A stretch of DNA of 64,000 nucleotides from NCBI RefSeq assembly GCF_030269365.1, contig NZ_BSTF01000003.1, positions 186,001-250,000 on the forward strand. The letters are read 5' to 3'. The translations under genes and the position numbers were made by a program. Positions 24,219 through 34,858 of the stretch are shown piece by piece. Origin of the DNA: Lentzea sp. NBRC 102530 (GTDB taxonomy: Bacteria; Actinomycetota; Actinomycetes; Mycobacteriales; Pseudonocardiaceae). The notes beneath the pieces were generated by a model. It was not told the origin of the DNA and ran no database searches. It was given only the letters and a program-made list of their open reading frames with translations. Position 1 is the stretch's first letter, and each line of letters begins with the position of its first letter.

Positions 24219-26120
24219 TCAGTTGTTCTCGAAGACCTTGCGCCACGACTCGACCGAGGTCAGCTCGGGCAGGGCGTCGCGGTAGACCTTCTGCATCCGC
24301 GGCCACTCGGAGGACAGCCGGCGGTAGTTGCGAACCGCGCGCTTCATCAGGGCGCGGAACTCCTTCGGGTCGCGCTTGCGGAACGCGACACCGCTGCCGT
24401 CGGCGTTGGAGACCGTGGCGCTGTCGAGGTTGCCCAGCAGGAACCAGCGCGCGTTGGACGCCGGCACGTTGATCTGCGGACGCTCGGTGGTGGCGGCCTG
24501 CGGCTCGCGCAGGTTGTGCACCAGGGCCTTGGCCGCCTCGGAGGCGATCGTCACCGGGTTCGTGGGCGGCGTGAGCATCTGCTCGGCGCGGACCATGTCG
24601 AACGTCGGCGCCGGGAACTCGCGGGCTGACGGCAGGACCTGGGCGTCCGAGTAGTCCTTGCGCAGCTCGCGGATCTCCGGCAGCGCCGTGCGCAGCGAGT
24701 CGAACAGGCGCGACGGGCCCGCCAGGAAGTCCTCGATCGCCTTCTGCTGCACGGCGACCGTCGAGTACTCCATGGACAGCAGGTGCCGCAGCGACAGCTT
24801 CAGACCCTGCTTGAGCAGCGTGGACCGCACGTCGTACGGGCTGTGCAGCGCCGCGAGGACGAGCCGGTTGCGGGTGTGGAAGTACGCCTGCCAGTCGGTG
24901 GCGTCGTTCTTGTCCGTCCACGGCATGTGCCACACGGCCGAGCCGGGCAGCGACACCGTCGGGTAGCCGCGCTCGAGGGCGCGCAGCGAGTACTCCGCGT
25001 CGTCCCACTTGATGAACAGCGGCAGCGGGTAGCCGGTGCGCTGGACGACCTCACGCGGGAACAGGCACATCCACCAGCCGTTGTAGGTGGCGTCGATGCG
25101 GGCGTGCAGTTCCTCGGTCTCGCGCAGCGACTCGGCACCGAAGTCGTGGTCGGTGACGGCGCCGGGCGCGGCACGCCAGTAGCAGGTGCCCAGGTCGACG
25201 ACCTCGCCCATGGAGTGCAGGCGGGCGCGGGCCTGGAGGTTCAGCATGTGCGAACCGACGATGACCGGCTGGGCGGCCGCACGCGCGAACGCGTTCGAGC
25301 GCAGGACGGCGTCCGGCTCCAGGCGGATGTCGTCGTCCATCAGCATGATCTGGTCGGCGTCGGTGTGCTCGATCGCCTCGTACAGACCGCGGGTGAAGCC
25401 GCCGGAGCCACCGAGGTTGTCCTGCTCGATGACCTCGAGCTTGTCGCCGAGCGCCTTGACAGCCTCGGCGTAGCCCTCGGTGTCGCGGACCTTCACGGCG
25501 CCCTGGTCGGCGACGAAGACCTTCTTGAGCACCGCGAGGACGGCCGGGTCCTCACCGAGCGCACGCAGTGCGATGACCGCGTCGACCGGGCGCATCGTCG
25601 TCATGCCGATGGCGACGGACTGGGCCGGGAGCTCCTGCTCCGTGGTCCAGGCGGCCTCTTCGATCTCGATGGTGGTGTCGTCGGTGAAGACGTCGAACCA
25701 GATCCAGCCACCGTCCTCGAACGGCTTGAGCGAGATCTTGATGGCGACGTCGGTGTACGACTTCGCGCTGCGCACGACGTTGCCGTCGAGGTGCACGATG
25801 TCGCCGTTGGGCTTGGAGCGGTAGACGTCGATGCGTCCGGCGCCGCGCACGCGCATGCGCAGCACGACGTCCTCGATGACCGTCCAACGCTTCCAGTAGC
25901 TCGCGGGGAACGCGTTGAAGTACGAAGCGAAAGACACCTTCGCCGAGGTCGGAACCGTCACCGCGCGGCGGCCGGAGACGTGGCTGTGCACGTTCGTCGG
26001 CTCGTCGAGGTACAGCGGACGCACGTCCAGCGGGTCCTCGTCCCGCGGCATGATCACCCGCTGCAGGACCTGGGTCGGGTTGATCTTGATGGCGCTTGCG
26101 GCTTTGGCCTGCTCGGTCAC
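24219..26120 (-). CDS. glfT2: Galactofuranosyltransferase GlfT2-like
   Basis: A 633-residue enzyme, close to the 637 of mycobacterial GlfT2. An N-terminal beta-sandwich (about 30-170) precedes a GT-A domain with LMDDDIRLEP (metal-binding DDD at 262-264), WDDAEYSLR (the acidic base) and a later His in VWHMPW. A helical C-terminal part probably mediates oligomerisation. It polymerises the galactan of arabinogalactan from UDP-galactofuranose with alternating beta-1,5 and beta-1,6 links at the inner membrane face. The GTG at 26120 has GGAGGAA just upstream, which favours it over a longer reading. Order glf-glfT2 is as in mycobacteria. Confidence 0.92.
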   Translation of the reverse strand: MTEQAKAASAIKINPTQVLQRVIMPRDEDPLDVRPLYLDEPTNVHSHVSGRRAVTVPTSAKVSFASYFNAFPASYWKRWTVIEDVVLRMRVRGAGRIDVYRSKPNGDIVHLDGNVVRSAKSYTDVAIKISLKPFEDGGWIWFDVFTDDTTIEIEEAAWTTEQELPAQSVAIGMTTMRPVDAVIALRALGEDPAVLAVLKKVFVADQGAVKVRDTEGYAEAVKALGDKLEVIEQDNLGGSGGFTRGLYEAIEHTDADQIMLMDDDIRLEPDAVLRSNAFARAAAQPVIVGSHMLNLQARARLHSMGEVVDLGTCYWRAAPGAVTDHDFGAESLRETEELHARIDATYNGWWMCLFPREVVQRTGYPLPLFIKWDDAEYSLRALERGYPTVSLPGSAVWHMPWTDKNDATDWQAYFHTRNRLVLAALHSPYDVRSTLLKQGLKLSLRHLLSMEYSTVAVQQKAIEDFLAGPSRLFDSLRTALPEIRELRKDYSDAQVLPSAREFPAPTFDMVRAEQMLTPPTNPVTIASEAAKALVHNLREPQAATTERPQINVPASNARWFLLGNLDSATVSNADGSGVAFRKRDPKEFRALMKRAVRNYRRLSSEWPRMQKVYRDALPELTSVESWRKVFENN

Positions 26121-26243
26121 GTGCTTCCTCCGGCGAACCGCACGCGGTCGGTTCGGGTCAGCTTCATGGATGGCTTCCGCCACGGGAGAGAGTGTCGTGG
26201 CGCGGCGCGTCAAGCGCCCATAGTACTCATTGTGCAAAGACGA

Positions 26244-26276
26244 TCGCCCGGCCGCACAGGTTGTACGGCCGGGCGA
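26244..26276 (-). terminator. Hairpin downstream of glf
   Basis: TCGCCCGGCCG (26244-26254) and CGGCCGGGCGA (26266-26276) form an 11-pair stem with an 11-base loop, 27 bases past the glf stop and before the glfT2 start. It would separate glf from glfT2 transcription, at least in part, giving glfT2 its own promoter in the remaining 120 bases. Confidence 0.65.
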
Positions 26277-26302
26277 AAATGCGAGTTAAATCGTCGTCAC
26301 CA

Positions 26303-27532
<1,230 letters not shown>

Positions 27533-27563
27533 TCAGCGTGCATATCCGCTGATCAAGAACCCC

Positions 27564-28463
27564 CTAATGAGGTCTTTCGGTGATCAATGCGGGGAGGACC
27601 TCGTCGGCCACCTTCTCCAGCACCGACTCCTGGCCCATGTAGATGCCGTCGTGGCGTGGCCAGTGCGAGACCGCGTCGGTGAACCCGAGCTCGCGGGCCC
27701 GGCAGGCGGCGTCGCGGAAGCACTCGACGCTCGACAGCGAGTACACGGGCGCGGAGTCGAGGTTCAGGTAGCGGTCGATGGTGTGGCTCGCCCTGCCGAT
27801 GGCGTTCAGCGCCTCGTCGAACCTGGCCGCGTGCACGGCCACGCCGCGCCACCACTCGTCCATGGTCTCGACGGTGCCGGTCGGCGGGCCGGTGGTGACC
27901 CAGCCGGTGCCGTAGCGGGCCGCGATGGCCATCGCCTTCGGGCCGTTCGCCGCCAGCACGAACGGCACCCGCGGCCGTTGCACGCAGCCCGGCGCGTTGC
28001 GGGCCTCGACGGCGGAGAAGAACTTGCCCTCGTACGACGTGCGGTCCATGGCCAGCAGCGACCCGAGCAGCTCGACGAACTCGGCGTAGCGCTGGGTGCG
28101 GTCGGCGGGCAGCAACGGCTCGGTGCCCATGACCGTGGTGTCGTACCCCGCCCCACCCGCGCCGAGACCGACCGTGAGCCGCCCGTCGGACAGGTCGTCG
28201 ATCGTCATGAGCTCACGCGCGAACGGCACGGGGTGCCGGAAGTTCGGGGAGGCCACGAAGGTGCCGAGGCGGATGCGCGTGGTCACCAGGGCGGCCGCGG
28301 ACAGCGTCGGCACCGCACCGAACCAGGGACCGTCGACGAGGCTGCGCCAGCCGAGGTGGTCGTAGGTCCACGCGTGGTGGAAACCCATCTCCTCGACAGC
28401 ACGCCACTTCGGTTCTGCGATCCACCAGCGGTGTTCAGGCAAGATGACGATGCCGATACGCAC
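27564..28463 (-). CDS. LLM-class (F420-dependent-type) oxidoreductase
   Basis: A 299-residue TIM-barrel protein of the luciferase-like monooxygenase class: HAWTYDHLGWRSL near the start, TTRIRLGTFVASPNFRHPVPFARELMTIDDLSDGRL, then LGAGGAGYD. This fits actinobacterial F420-dependent enzymes, although FMN use cannot be excluded. I chose the GTG at 28463 because the conserved N-terminus (RIGIVILPE) begins there; the frame upstream is antisense to the HAD gene. Divergent from the HAD phosphatase gene with 49 bases between starts. Substrate unknown. Confidence 0.85.
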   Translation of the reverse strand: MRIGIVILPEHRWWIAEPKWRAVEEMGFHHAWTYDHLGWRSLVDGPWFGAVPTLSAAALVTTRIRLGTFVASPNFRHPVPFARELMTIDDLSDGRLTVGLGAGGAGYDTTVMGTEPLLPADRTQRYAEFVELLGSLLAMDRTSYEGKFFSAVEARNAPGCVQRPRVPFVLAANGPKAMAIAARYGTGWVTTGPPTGTVETMDEWWRGVAVHAARFDEALNAIGRASHTIDRYLNLDSAPVYSLSSVECFRDAACRARELGFTDAVSHWPRHDGIYMGQESVLEKVADEVLPALITERPH

Positions 28464-28512
28464 CACCGAACAGTATCCGCACGTCCGTAGCTCGGCGAAG
28501 CGGCAAGGCAGG

Positions 28513-29313
28513 ATGGACCCCGTGGAAACTCCCCGGCTGGTCGCATCGGACGTTGACGGCACCCTTCTCGGGCTGAACGAGAGGGTCAGCGACCGCACCG
28601 CCGCGGTGGTCTCCCGCGTGCTCGCCACCGAAACGCCGTTCGTGCTGGTCACGGGCCGTCCGCCGCGCTGGGTCCCGATCGTCGCCGAGCAGGCGGGCCT
28701 GCAGGGTTACGCGGTCTGCGCGAACGGCGCCGTGCTCTACGACATCGGCCGTGACGAGGTCGTCTGGCAGCAGACCCTCGGTCCGGTGGAGCTGAACGAC
28801 ATCGCCCACGCCCTCGGCACCGTGCTGCCGGGCGTGACGTTCGCCACCGAACGCGTCGGCGACGAGCCGACGTTCCTCGCCGAGCACGACTACCTGCACG
28901 CCTGGGCGGAGAACTCCGCGCGCTACTCACGCGCCGAGGTCTTCGGCTTCCCGGCGGTGAAGATGCTGGTCAGGCTGCCCGGGATGCACAGCTCGGAGAT
29001 GACGGAGGCCGCCACGGCGGTGCTCGGCGACGAGGTCACCATCACCTACTCGACGGGCAACGGCCTGATCGAGATCGCGCGGGCGGGCGTGACCAAGGCC
29101 ACCGGCCTCGCCGACGTCGCGGCGCGCTTCGGTGTCGAGGCGGCCGACGTCATCGCGTTCGGCGACATGCCCAACGACGTGCCGATGCTGGGCTGGGCGG
29201 GGCACGGCGTCGCGATGGCCAACGCCCACCAGGACGCCCTGGACGCCGCCGACGAGGTGACGGCGTCCAACGAGGAGGACGGCGTGGCCCAGCTGCTGGA
29301 GCGCTGGTTCTAG
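28513..29313 (+). CDS. Cof-type HAD phosphatase
   Basis: A 266-residue HAD IIB phosphatase. Motif I is VASDVDGTLLG, motif II VTGRPPRW, motif III the Lys of GVTKATGL and motif IV FGDMPNDVPML, with the Cof-type cap between II and III. It should dephosphorylate sugar phosphates or flavin-type phosphates in the cytoplasm. The start is either the ATG at 28513 or a GTG at 28522; the GTG has the better-placed AGGA. Its stop is 3 bases from the convergent acyltransferase stop. As I recall, Rv3813c is a similar gene close to glf in M. tuberculosis. Confidence 0.88.
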   Translation: MDPVETPRLVASDVDGTLLGLNERVSDRTAAVVSRVLATETPFVLVTGRPPRWVPIVAEQAGLQGYAVCANGAVLYDIGRDEVVWQQTLGPVELNDIAHALGTVLPGVTFATERVGDEPTFLAEHDYLHAWAENSARYSRAEVFGFPAVKMLVRLPGMHSSEMTEAATAVLGDEVTITYSTGNGLIEIARAGVTKATGLADVAARFGVEAADVIAFGDMPNDVPMLGWAGHGVAMANAHQDALDAADEVTASNEEDGVAQLLERWF

Positions 29314-29316
29314 GTT

Positions 29317-30036
29317 CTAGCGCTGCTCGGAGAACGACTGGGCGAGCGGGCGGGCGGGCTCGACCGAGTTCCACCAGGCGAAGGCCTCGGCGAGCGACTC
29401 GGGCACGTCCGTCGGCACGCGCAGCTCGGCGTAGGCCGCGTCCAGCAGCCGCACGACGTCCTCGGGCACGCCGGAGCGGGTCATGCCGACCGCGTTCACG
29501 CCGTGCAGCTTGGCCGGGCTGCCGTAGGCCTTGGCGAACGGCGGCACGTCGCGCGTGACGGCGCTGCCCATGCCGACCATCGCGCCGGTGCCGATGACGC
29601 GGCGCTGGTGCACGACGGCGTTCATGCCGACGTTGACCCGGTCGCCGATCTGGACGTGCCCGCCGAGGCTCGTGCCCGCGGACAGCGTGACCGCGTCGCC
29701 GACCTGGCTGTCGTGCGCCACGTACACGCGGTTGAGCAGCCAGCAGTCGGCCCCGATCCGGGTGGGCCGGTAGCTGCCCTGGTGGATGGTGCTCAGCTCG
29801 CGGACCACCGTGCGCGCGCCGATCTCCACGCCGGCGTGCGCGAGTTCGCCGTCCCAGGCGCGGTTGTGCGGCTCGCTGCTGATCTCCGGTGGCGTGCCGA
29901 TGACGCAGCCGGGGCCGATCCACACGTCGTCGCCGATGCGCGCCGGACCGAGCACGACCGCGTTGGGCCCGATGGTGACCCGCTCACCGAGTTCGACACC
30001 TTCGCCGACGAAGGCGCTGGAGTGGACCTTGCTCAC
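29317..30036 (-). CDS. LpxA-like left-handed beta-helix acyltransferase
   Basis: A 239-residue hexapeptide-repeat protein. Repeats of the [IV]G-x4 type run from residue about 3 to 170 (VGEGVELGERVTIGPNAVV, IGDDVWIGPGCVIG, VGDAVTLSAGTSLGG). The later segment PFAKAYGSPAKLHGVNAVGMTRSG matches UDP-N-acetylglucosamine acyltransferases of the LpxA type. Lipid A is not expected in this organism, so the substrate is more likely another nucleotide sugar or a wall precursor. The GTG at 30036 has GAGGAG 7 bases upstream, better than the ATG at 30042. It ends convergent with the HAD gene. Confidence 0.82.
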   Translation of the reverse strand: MSKVHSSAFVGEGVELGERVTIGPNAVVLGPARIGDDVWIGPGCVIGTPPEISSEPHNRAWDGELAHAGVEIGARTVVRELSTIHQGSYRPTRIGADCWLLNRVYVAHDSQVGDAVTLSAGTSLGGHVQIGDRVNVGMNAVVHQRRVIGTGAMVGMGSAVTRDVPPFAKAYGSPAKLHGVNAVGMTRSGVPEDVVRLLDAAYAELRVPTDVPESLAEAFAWWNSVEPARPLAQSFSEQR

Positions 30037-30082
30037 GATCATGCTCCTCAGGGACGTGGGGATGCCGCGAGTGTACGGAGAA

Positions 30083-30114
30083 GGGGCCGGCGCGGGTCGT
30101 CCCGCACCGGCCCC
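30083..30114 (-). terminator. Terminator of the LGFP-protein 1 gene
   Basis: A stem GGGGCCGG-CGCGGG / CCCGCA-CCGGCCCC with a TCGT loop, followed on the minus strand by TTCTCC. It is 18 bases past the end of the LGFP gene at 30132 and is strikingly similar to the hairpin at 33197-33231, as if copied with the gene. Confidence 0.8.
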
Positions 30115-30131
30115 GACGTGTCCGGCCCGGG

Positions 30132-31611
30132 TCAGCGGCGGGCGATGGCGACCCTCGTGCCCTGCGCCCGGACCTGCTCCACGGTCATGTGCAGGCCGTA
30201 GCGGCACTCGGCGAGCCCGTGGTCGCAGACGATCCAGCCGTGGTTGTAGGACTGCGCCCAGACGTTCGGCTCGATCTGGCGGCGGTTGGCCGTGGCCATG
30301 CCGAGCCCGCTGCTCGTGCCGCCGGTCAGCCACCACACGTCGCGGAACTCCCAGCCGAGGGTCAGGGCCGTGCCGCCGGAGACGAAGATCGAGGCCTTCT
30401 CGAACTGCGCGAAGCCGTCGTCGCCCCAGGTGAGCCCGTGCACGTGCTGCGGGAGGCCGTACGCCGCCACGTCACCGCCCGCGCGCAGTTCGGCGAGCGC
30501 CGGTCCGCGCAGGGCGTGACCACCGGTGCGCGGACCCCACAGCAGCACGGCGCCCAGGTCCTCGTCGAACAGGACGTACTGGCCGTCCGTGCCCTGCGCC
30601 GGGGGCGGGGTTGGTCCTCGGGTCACCGAGGCGCTGACCGGAGCTGGTCTCGATCGCCTCGTAGGTGTCGCGGAGACCGCCACCCATCCAGTACGTGCCG
30701 CGGACGTGGTCGGCCTGGTAGAGCCCGTAGTTCTGGACGAACTCGGTGACGTTGCTCTGCTCGCCCGGTTCGCCGGAGCGCCGCCTGGTGTCCCCCTTCG
30801 GGTAACCGAACGGACCAGCCGGACCGCCCTTCGCCAGGTAGACCTCGTTCGGGCCGGAGTGGACTAACGCCGCTCCGGTCGCCGGCGACCAGTAGATCCC
30901 CTCGTTGCCGTGGATCTGGACGCTCCAGCCGCCACCGGGCTGCTCGACCTGGTCCGACGTGAGCCAGTCGACGCGTGAGGTGGGTTCCGGACCGCCCAGC
31001 GACCGGTACTTGTCGCGCAGGGCACCGCTGATCCAGAACGGCGGCATCTCGCCGGCCTGGTCGAAGAAGCTCACGGCCTCGCTGAAGCGCTGCTCGGTCC
31101 CGGTGCCGTCACCGATGTCGAGCCGCCCGCTGGTGGGCCAGCCGAACCGGCCGGTGACGCTGCCGTTGGCCCAGTACTTGTCCCGCGTCGGGCCCCCGAC
31201 GGCGTGGGCGCCGTACGCGTCCGAGTAGTAGACCGAGTAGCCCGTGTCGTACGCGATGGCCGCGCCCGCCTGCGCGCCCCGGTTCACCGGCACCTGGTCC
31301 ATCGTCGCGGCGGACGTGGCGGGGCTCGTACCGAGCCACAGCCGCGAGATCGCACCGGACATCCAGTGCGCCCCAGCGCTTTCACGCCACGTGATCACGA
31401 TGTCGTACCTGGAGAACCTCGCCCAGCGGATCCCGTTCTCGAGGACGACCTCGTCGCCCACCTTCTCGCCGGCGAACGAGGCACCGCCGAGTGCCTCCCA
31501 CTTCGCCTTCACCGGCGAGCTGTTCCAGTCAGGAGCAGCCTGCGCGGTTCCCGCCACGGCCGTCGCCGCCACGAAGGCGACGACGACCGCGGCGCAACGT
31601 CTGACGAACAC
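30132..31611 (-). pseudogene. LGFP-repeat secreted protein 1, interrupted by a frameshift
   Basis: Homologous along its length to the three following paralogs. The first part (31611 to about 30600) has a signal peptide ending GTAQA and then LGFP-type repeats. At the run of five G at 30601-30605 the frame changes. Upstream the frame reads RTNPAPGAGHG and then junk, while removing one base gives RTNPAPAQGTDGQYV, exactly the paralog pattern. The remaining 155 codons continue in that second frame to a normal end with the CDHGLAEC motif. It is either a one-base sequencing error or a real lesion. The GTG at 31611 aligns with the paralog start. It lies 26 bases after protein 2, with which it is probably cotranscribed. 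Confidence 0.8.
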
Positions 31612-31637
31612 TCCTACGCACCCCCAGGACCGCGAAA

Positions 31638-33140
31638 TCAATTGCGCGGAGAATACGTCCTGGCGTGAATTCGGGTGCCGATTTCCCGGGCCTTCTCCAG
31701 GCTGAGACCTGCCTGCGCCTTCCCGGTTCCCCAGTACCACTCGTCGACGTCGGTGTAGTACGCGATCCAGCCGTCCTCGAAGTCCTGCCCCTCGACGTCG
31801 GGCGTGACCGCGTGGACGTTCGAGATCGGCATGCCGAGCACGCTCCCGGTGCCGCCGAGCTGCCACCAGATGTCGCGCCACGTCCAGCCGAGCGTCGTCA
31901 CCGCGGCGCCGCTGTTGAAGAGCGTGGCCCTCTCGAACTGCTGGAACGAGTAGTTGCCCGTGAACAGCCTGTCGGTCTGCGGCAGGCCGTAGACCGCGAC
32001 GTCACCACCCCGGCGCAGCGGGGTCAGGAAGTCCTCCACGACGAAGTGCGTGCCGGTGCGCGGCCCCGAGAGGAGCGCCGTGTTCCGCGCCTGCCCGAAC
32101 AACGAGTACCTGCCGTCCGTCCCCGGCGCGGGCGTCGGGTCGATCTGCGGCCAGTCGAGGTACCCCTGGGGACCACCGTTGCGCACGTACTCGGCCCGCA
32201 TGGCCTTGTCGAGGTACACCTCGTGCGTGACGCCGGGTCCCTTGTAGATCGACGCGTTGCGGGCGAAGTCCGTCACCGTGCCACGAGTGGTCCCGTTGCC
32301 GGCGTGGTACGTGTCCGTCATCGGATATCCGAACGAACCGTACGGCCCGTCGAGGCTCACGTACTTGTTGTACGCGCCGGCGTCGAGCAAGCGCGCACCC
32401 GTCTCGGGCGACCAGTAGATCCCGCCGGTGCCGAAGAGGGGCACGTTCCACCCGTTGCCCGGCTGGGCGGTCTGGTCGTACGCGAGCCAGAGCGAGTTGC
32501 CGTCCGGGCCACCGGGACCGCCGATCTCGCGGAACTTGTCCCGCAACGCGCCGCTGATCCACCGCGCCGGTCCACCGGGCTGGCGGAAGGTGCTCACGGC
32601 CTGGCTGAACCGCTGCTCGACACCACCCGGCCTGCTGGGCGTCGCCAGCGGTCCGCTGACCGGCCACCCGAAGACGCCGTAGACGCTTCCGTTGCGCCAG
32701 TACGCGTCCCGCTCCTCACCGGAGATCGGGAACGCGCCGTACAGGTCGGAGTAGTAGACCGAGTAGTCCGTGTCGTAAGCGATCGCCGCTCCGGCCTCCC
32801 CGCCCCGGCTCAACGGCACCTGGTCCATCGTCGCCGCCGCCACGGCCGGCTTCGTGGTGAGCCACAACCGCGAGATCGCACCGGACATCCAGTGCGCCCC
32901 AGCGCTTTCACGCCACGTGATGACGATGTCGTACTTCGAGAACTCGGCCCACCGGATGCCGTTGGCCAGCACGACCTCGTCGCCGACCTTCTCCCCCGCG
33001 AACGAGGCACCACCCAGCGCCTGCCACTTGGCCCGCACCGGCGAGCTCTCCCAGTCGGGAGCGGCCGCCTGGGCGGTGCTCGCTCCCACCACGGACGCCA
33101 CCAACGCGGCGACCAGAACCACAGCACGTTTGACGAACAT
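31638..33140 (-). CDS. LGFP-repeat secreted protein 2
   Basis: A 500-residue exported protein. A signal peptide (about 1-26, ending STAQA) is followed by nothing but LGFP-type repeats of about 50-55 residues: W-x-SGA(L/I)-x-(D/R)K(Y/F/W), a GG turn, a (F/L)G(W/Y)P-type strand such as VFGWPVSGP and GSFGYPMTD, then an IYWSPETGA strand. LGFP repeats (PF08310) occur in corynebacterial wall proteins and are thought to bind the arabinogalactan layer. Unlike its paralogs it lacks the C-terminal cysteine pair (the region reads AYYTDVDEWYW). The ATG at 33140 sits after CTGGGGGAC. Likely an envelope-structuring or glycan-binding protein. Confidence 0.82.
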   Translation of the reverse strand: MFVKRAVVLVAALVASVVGASTAQAAAPDWESSPVRAKWQALGGASFAGEKVGDEVVLANGIRWAEFSKYDIVITWRESAGAHWMSGAISRLWLTTKPAVAAATMDQVPLSRGGEAGAAIAYDTDYSVYYSDLYGAFPISGEERDAYWRNGSVYGVFGWPVSGPLATPSRPGGVEQRFSQAVSTFRQPGGPARWISGALRDKFREIGGPGGPDGNSLWLAYDQTAQPGNGWNVPLFGTGGIYWSPETGARLLDAGAYNKYVSLDGPYGSFGYPMTDTYHAGNGTTRGTVTDFARNASIYKGPGVTHEVYLDKAMRAEYVRNGGPQGYLDWPQIDPTPAPGTDGRYSLFGQARNTALLSGPRTGTHFVVEDFLTPLRRGGDVAVYGLPQTDRLFTGNYSFQQFERATLFNSGAAVTTLGWTWRDIWWQLGGTGSVLGMPISNVHAVTPDVEGQDFEDGWIAYYTDVDEWYWGTGKAQAGLSLEKAREIGTRIHARTYSPRN

Positions 33141-33196
33141 GTCCCCCAGAACCCCCATATCCACCAACGTGAACTGTCCCCGCCGTAGATACGCGC

Positions 33197-33231
33197 GAGG
33201 GCCGGCGCGGGGTTGTCCCGCACCGGCCCTC
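33197..33231 (-). terminator. Hairpin after the LGFP-protein 3 gene
   Basis: GAGGGCCGGCGCGGG pairs with CCCGCACCGGCCCTC around a short loop. It lies between LGFP genes 3 and 2 and matches the hairpin at 30083-30114 in nearly every stem base. No strong T-run follows. Confidence 0.7.
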
Positions 33232-33253
33232 AAGGCAAAAACCTTCGATCAGC

Positions 33254-34765
33254 TCATCGACGCGAGACCCGGAACGTGGGTCCCTCGGCGCGGCCCTTCT
33301 TCGCGACGGCCAGCGACCCGCCGTCGTTGAGCGCGTAGGAGCACTCGCCGAACGCGTAGTCGCACCACATCACGCCGTTGTCGAAGTCCTGCACGAAGAA
33401 GTCGGGCGAGTCGCGGTACACGTCCCCGCGCGGAATCCCCAGCGGCCCACCGGCTCCACCGATCTGCCACCAGAACGCGCGGAAGTCGCCGGCGAGGGTG
33501 GGCACGAGCCCGTCCGGCCGCAGGAACACGGTGGCCTTCTCGAACTGCTGGAACTCGAACGAGGTCCCGACGGCCATCTGCCCGTACTGCGGCAGGCCGT
33601 ACACGGCGACGTCACCACCGGCGCGCACCTTCTGCAGGACCGGCCCGGACACGACGTGCGCCCCGGTGCGCGGACCCCACAGGATGACCTTGTCCCGGTC
33701 CTCGCCGAACAGCACGTACTGCCCGTCGGTCCCGGAAGCGGCGGTCTGGTCGGACTTCGGCCAGCCGAGGAACGCGCCGGGCCCACCGTTCATCCCGTAC
33801 TCGTCCCGGATCCGGCCACCCATCCAGAACGCGTCGCCCAGCGGGGAGACGTACACCGACTTGCCGGCCGCGAACTCCGTGATCTCACCCTCGACCGCGT
33901 CCGCCGTGTCGGTGGTCGGGTATCCGAGGTGCCCGCTGACGCCTCCACCCATGTTCAGCTTCGCGTTGGTCTTCGGGCTCACCGCGTGCGCACCGGTGGA
34001 AGCCGACCAGTAGATGCTGCCGTTGTCGGTGTGCACGGCCCAGCCGTTGTTGTGCTGGACGTCCTGGTCCCGCCACAGCCAGCCGAACCCGTTGGGCCCG
34101 CCCTTCTCGCGGTACTTGTCCCGCAGGGCTCCACTGATCCACATCGCCTCGGACTGCGCGGGCACCTGCTGGAACAGCGACACGGCCTCGCTGAACCGCT
34201 GCTCCACGCCGCCGCTGTCGGCCAGCGCGATCTGGTCGGTGGTGGGCCAGCCGAAGAGGCCGGTCACGGCACCGGTCGCCCAGTACTTGTCGCGCTGCTT
34301 GCCACCGACGGCGTACGCGCCGTAGGCGTCCGAGTAGTACACGGAGTAGCCGGTGTCGTAGGCGATGGCGGCGCCGGCCTGCGACCCGCGGTTCGCCGCG
34401 ACCTGGTCCATGGTCGCGGCCGAGGTGGGCACGCTCCCACCGCTCTGCCACTTGCGGGCGATCGCGCCGGACATCCAGTGCGCACCGGCACCTTCACGCC
34501 AGCTGATGATGATGTCGAACTTGGCGAACTTGGCGTAGCGGATGCCGTTGGAGAGGACGACCTCGTCGCCCACCTTCTCGCCGGCGAACGACGCGCCGCC
34601 GAGCGAGACCCACTTGGCGTGGACCGGTGAGTCCTCCCACCGGTCGGCGGCGAGCTTCGTGACCTGGCCGGGCTCGGCCGCGGCGGTGCCCAGCGTGATC
34701 GGCAGCAACGCCGCGGTCGAGGCCGCGAGAGCGACGACCAGGGCGGTACAACGTCGGACGGACAT
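33254..34765 (-). CDS. LGFP-repeat secreted protein 3
   Basis: A 503-residue protein: signal peptide 1-30 (LLPITLGTAAA), then about eight LGFP-type repeats. The first module is DSPVHAKWVSLGGASFAGEKVGDEVV, shared almost word for word by all four paralogs; later ones contain LFGWPTTDQ, HLGYPTTD, FLGWPKSDQ and YGLPQYGQ. The end carries the pair CDYAFGEC, a possible disulfide. No enzymatic motif is present, so the role is presumably binding or scaffolding in the cell wall. I chose the ATG at 34765 because it directly begins the signal peptide. Flanked by its own hairpins, it is probably a separate transcript. Confidence 0.83.
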   Translation of the reverse strand: MSVRRCTALVVALAASTAALLPITLGTAAAEPGQVTKLAADRWEDSPVHAKWVSLGGASFAGEKVGDEVVLSNGIRYAKFAKFDIIISWREGAGAHWMSGAIARKWQSGGSVPTSAATMDQVAANRGSQAGAAIAYDTGYSVYYSDAYGAYAVGGKQRDKYWATGAVTGLFGWPTTDQIALADSGGVEQRFSEAVSLFQQVPAQSEAMWISGALRDKYREKGGPNGFGWLWRDQDVQHNNGWAVHTDNGSIYWSASTGAHAVSPKTNAKLNMGGGVSGHLGYPTTDTADAVEGEITEFAAGKSVYVSPLGDAFWMGGRIRDEYGMNGGPGAFLGWPKSDQTAASGTDGQYVLFGEDRDKVILWGPRTGAHVVSGPVLQKVRAGGDVAVYGLPQYGQMAVGTSFEFQQFEKATVFLRPDGLVPTLAGDFRAFWWQIGGAGGPLGIPRGDVYRDSPDFFVQDFDNGVMWCDYAFGECSYALNDGGSLAVAKKGRAEGPTFRVSRR

Positions 34766-34803
34766 GCTTTCCAGAACCCCCGAAATCTGTGGCGGACGTG
34801 CGA

Positions 34804-34836
34804 GAGGGCTGGCGTCCACTGTGGACACCAGCCCTC
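34804..34836 (-). terminator. Terminator after the LGFP-protein 4 gene
   Basis: GAGGGCTGG (34804-34812) pairs with CCAGCCCTC (34828-34836); the bases between include a second pairing, GTCCAC with its complement GTGGAC. It lies 22 bases past the stop of the fourth LGFP gene. Confidence 0.72.
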
Positions 34837-34858
34837 GTCTAGCGGGAACTGCTCAAGA

